Assembly: GCA_963773155.1 (NCBI GenBank)
Contig: CAVZAB010000025.1
Span: 124,001 to 188,000, forward strand
Length of the DNA stretch: 64,000 nucleotides
Origin: CAVZAB01 sp963773155
Lineage (GTDB): Bacteria > Pseudomonadota > Alphaproteobacteria > Rhizobiales > Beijerinckiaceae
Direction of reading: 5' to 3'
Shown here piece by piece: positions 63,582 to 64,000 of this stretch. The notes under the pieces are model-generated. The model did no database searches. It saw only the letters and a list, made by a program, of their open reading frames with translations, and was not told the DNA's origin. Made by a program: the position numbers and the translations under genes. The stretch's first letter is position 1, and every line of letters begins with the position of its first letter.

Positions 63582-64000
63582 ATGAGCGGACATTCAACCT
63601 TCGTACCAAAGAGTGCTCTGGGCCGCTGGTTTGAGAGCCGTCTGCCGATAATGGGCTTGGTTCATTCGTCCTTCATCGCTTTTCCGGTGCCCAAGAACAT
63701 CAATTACTGGTGGACCTTTGGTGGCATCCTTTCGCTGATGCTGGTGATCCAGATCGCAACCGGCGTGGTGCTCGCCATGCACTATACGCCGGATGCCACG
63801 CTCGCCTTCGACAGCGTCGAACACATCATGCGCGACGTCAATTACGGCTGGCTGCTGCGCTACATGCACGCCAATGGCGCCTCGATGTTTTTCCTGGCGT
63901 GCTACATCCACATGTTCCGCGGTCTCTATTACGGGTCCTACAAGGCGCCGCGCGAGGTTTTGTGGATTCTCGGCGTCGTCCTGTTCCTGCTGATGATGGC
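63582..64000 (+). CDS. petB: Cytochrome b subunit of complex III, 3'-truncated by window edge
   Basis: The first 139 residues of cytochrome b, cut by the end of the window. The typical start is visible: FVPKSALGRWFESRLPIMGLVH, followed by NYWWTFGGILSLMLVIQIATGVVLAMHYTP (helix A) and VNYGWLLRYMHANGASMFFLACYIHMFRGLYYG (helix B with haem His ligands). Second gene of petABC, 48 bp after petA. Oxidises ubiquinol at the Qo site. Confidence 0.95.
   Translation, partial: MSGHSTFVPKSALGRWFESRLPIMGLVHSSFIAFPVPKNINYWWTFGGILSLMLVIQIATGVVLAMHYTPDATLAFDSVEHIMRDVNYGWLLRYMHANGASMFFLACYIHMFRGLYYGSYKAPREVLWILGVVLFLLMM

Overview
The window is GC-rich, densely coded DNA from an alphaproteobacterium. Markers of that class include HemN, CarB and GreA side by side, an ELM1-family protein, small DUF1285, DUF2852 and DUF6111 proteins, and a Rieske/cytochrome b operon. 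An order such as Hyphomicrobiales or Rhodospirillales is plausible, but the sequence alone does not fix it. No rRNA, tRNA, CRISPR array or intact insertion sequence was found.

Layout. 1-1.6 kb: the 3' part of hemN and a frameshifted GNAT acetyltransferase. 1.6-8.5 kb (minus): a four-gene MoxR / DUF58 / BatA-DUF4159 / amidotransferase-like operon. 8.6-11.7 kb (plus): DUF1285, Nudix CoA pyrophosphatase, DUF6111, CCA-adding enzyme and a small unknown. 11.7-19.2 kb: housekeeping and small secreted proteins (SDR, LysM/BON, GST, cold shock protein, RlmJ, RNase T2, TetR regulator, methyltransferase), ending in a decayed alcohol dehydrogenase. 19.2-24.5 kb (minus): uvrB, then an ECF sigma/anti-sigma operon with a cupredoxin and a Tat-type metallophosphoesterase. 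24.6-33.0 kb: DUF1800/DUF1501 pair, PAP2 phosphatase, aspartate aminotransferase, EF-G-like GTPase and msrP. 33.2-44.5 kb: LysR regulator, trxB, alpha-2-macroglobulin plus penicillin-binding protein 1C, an unknown gene and polyphosphate kinase 2. 44.5-53.0 kb: O-methyltransferase, 2OG-Fe oxygenase, ELM1, greA, carB, GtrA and hemF. 53.0-62.3 kb: an accessory segment. 62.3-64 kb: trmL and the start of the cytochrome bc1 operon.

The most interesting part is 53.3-62.0 kb. It opens with a relaxase (plasmid or ICE mobilization) gene broken in several frames. Next is rquA on the minus strand, recognised as the SAM-dependent enzyme that makes rhodoquinone from ubiquinone. Divergent from it is hoxF-hoxU-hoxY-hoxH-hoxW-hypA-hypB, an NAD-linked group 3d [NiFe] hydrogenase with its protease and nickel-delivery factors. 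A perfect FNR/FixK box (TTGAC-N4-GTCAA) lies between rquA and hoxF at class II spacing from a TAGAAT -10 element for rquA. My reading is an oxygen-regulated module in which H2 oxidation supplies NADH and rhodoquinone carries electrons to fumarate reduction. The electron path is inference; the gene identities and the box are seen directly.

Four conserved genes (GNAT, cca, trxB, carB) each carry exactly one single-base frameshift that can be placed in a short homopolymer and are otherwise intact. Since carB, cca and trxB are normally needed, residual indel errors in the assembly are more likely than real gene loss. By contrast the relaxase and alcohol dehydrogenase remnants show several lesions and look truly decayed.
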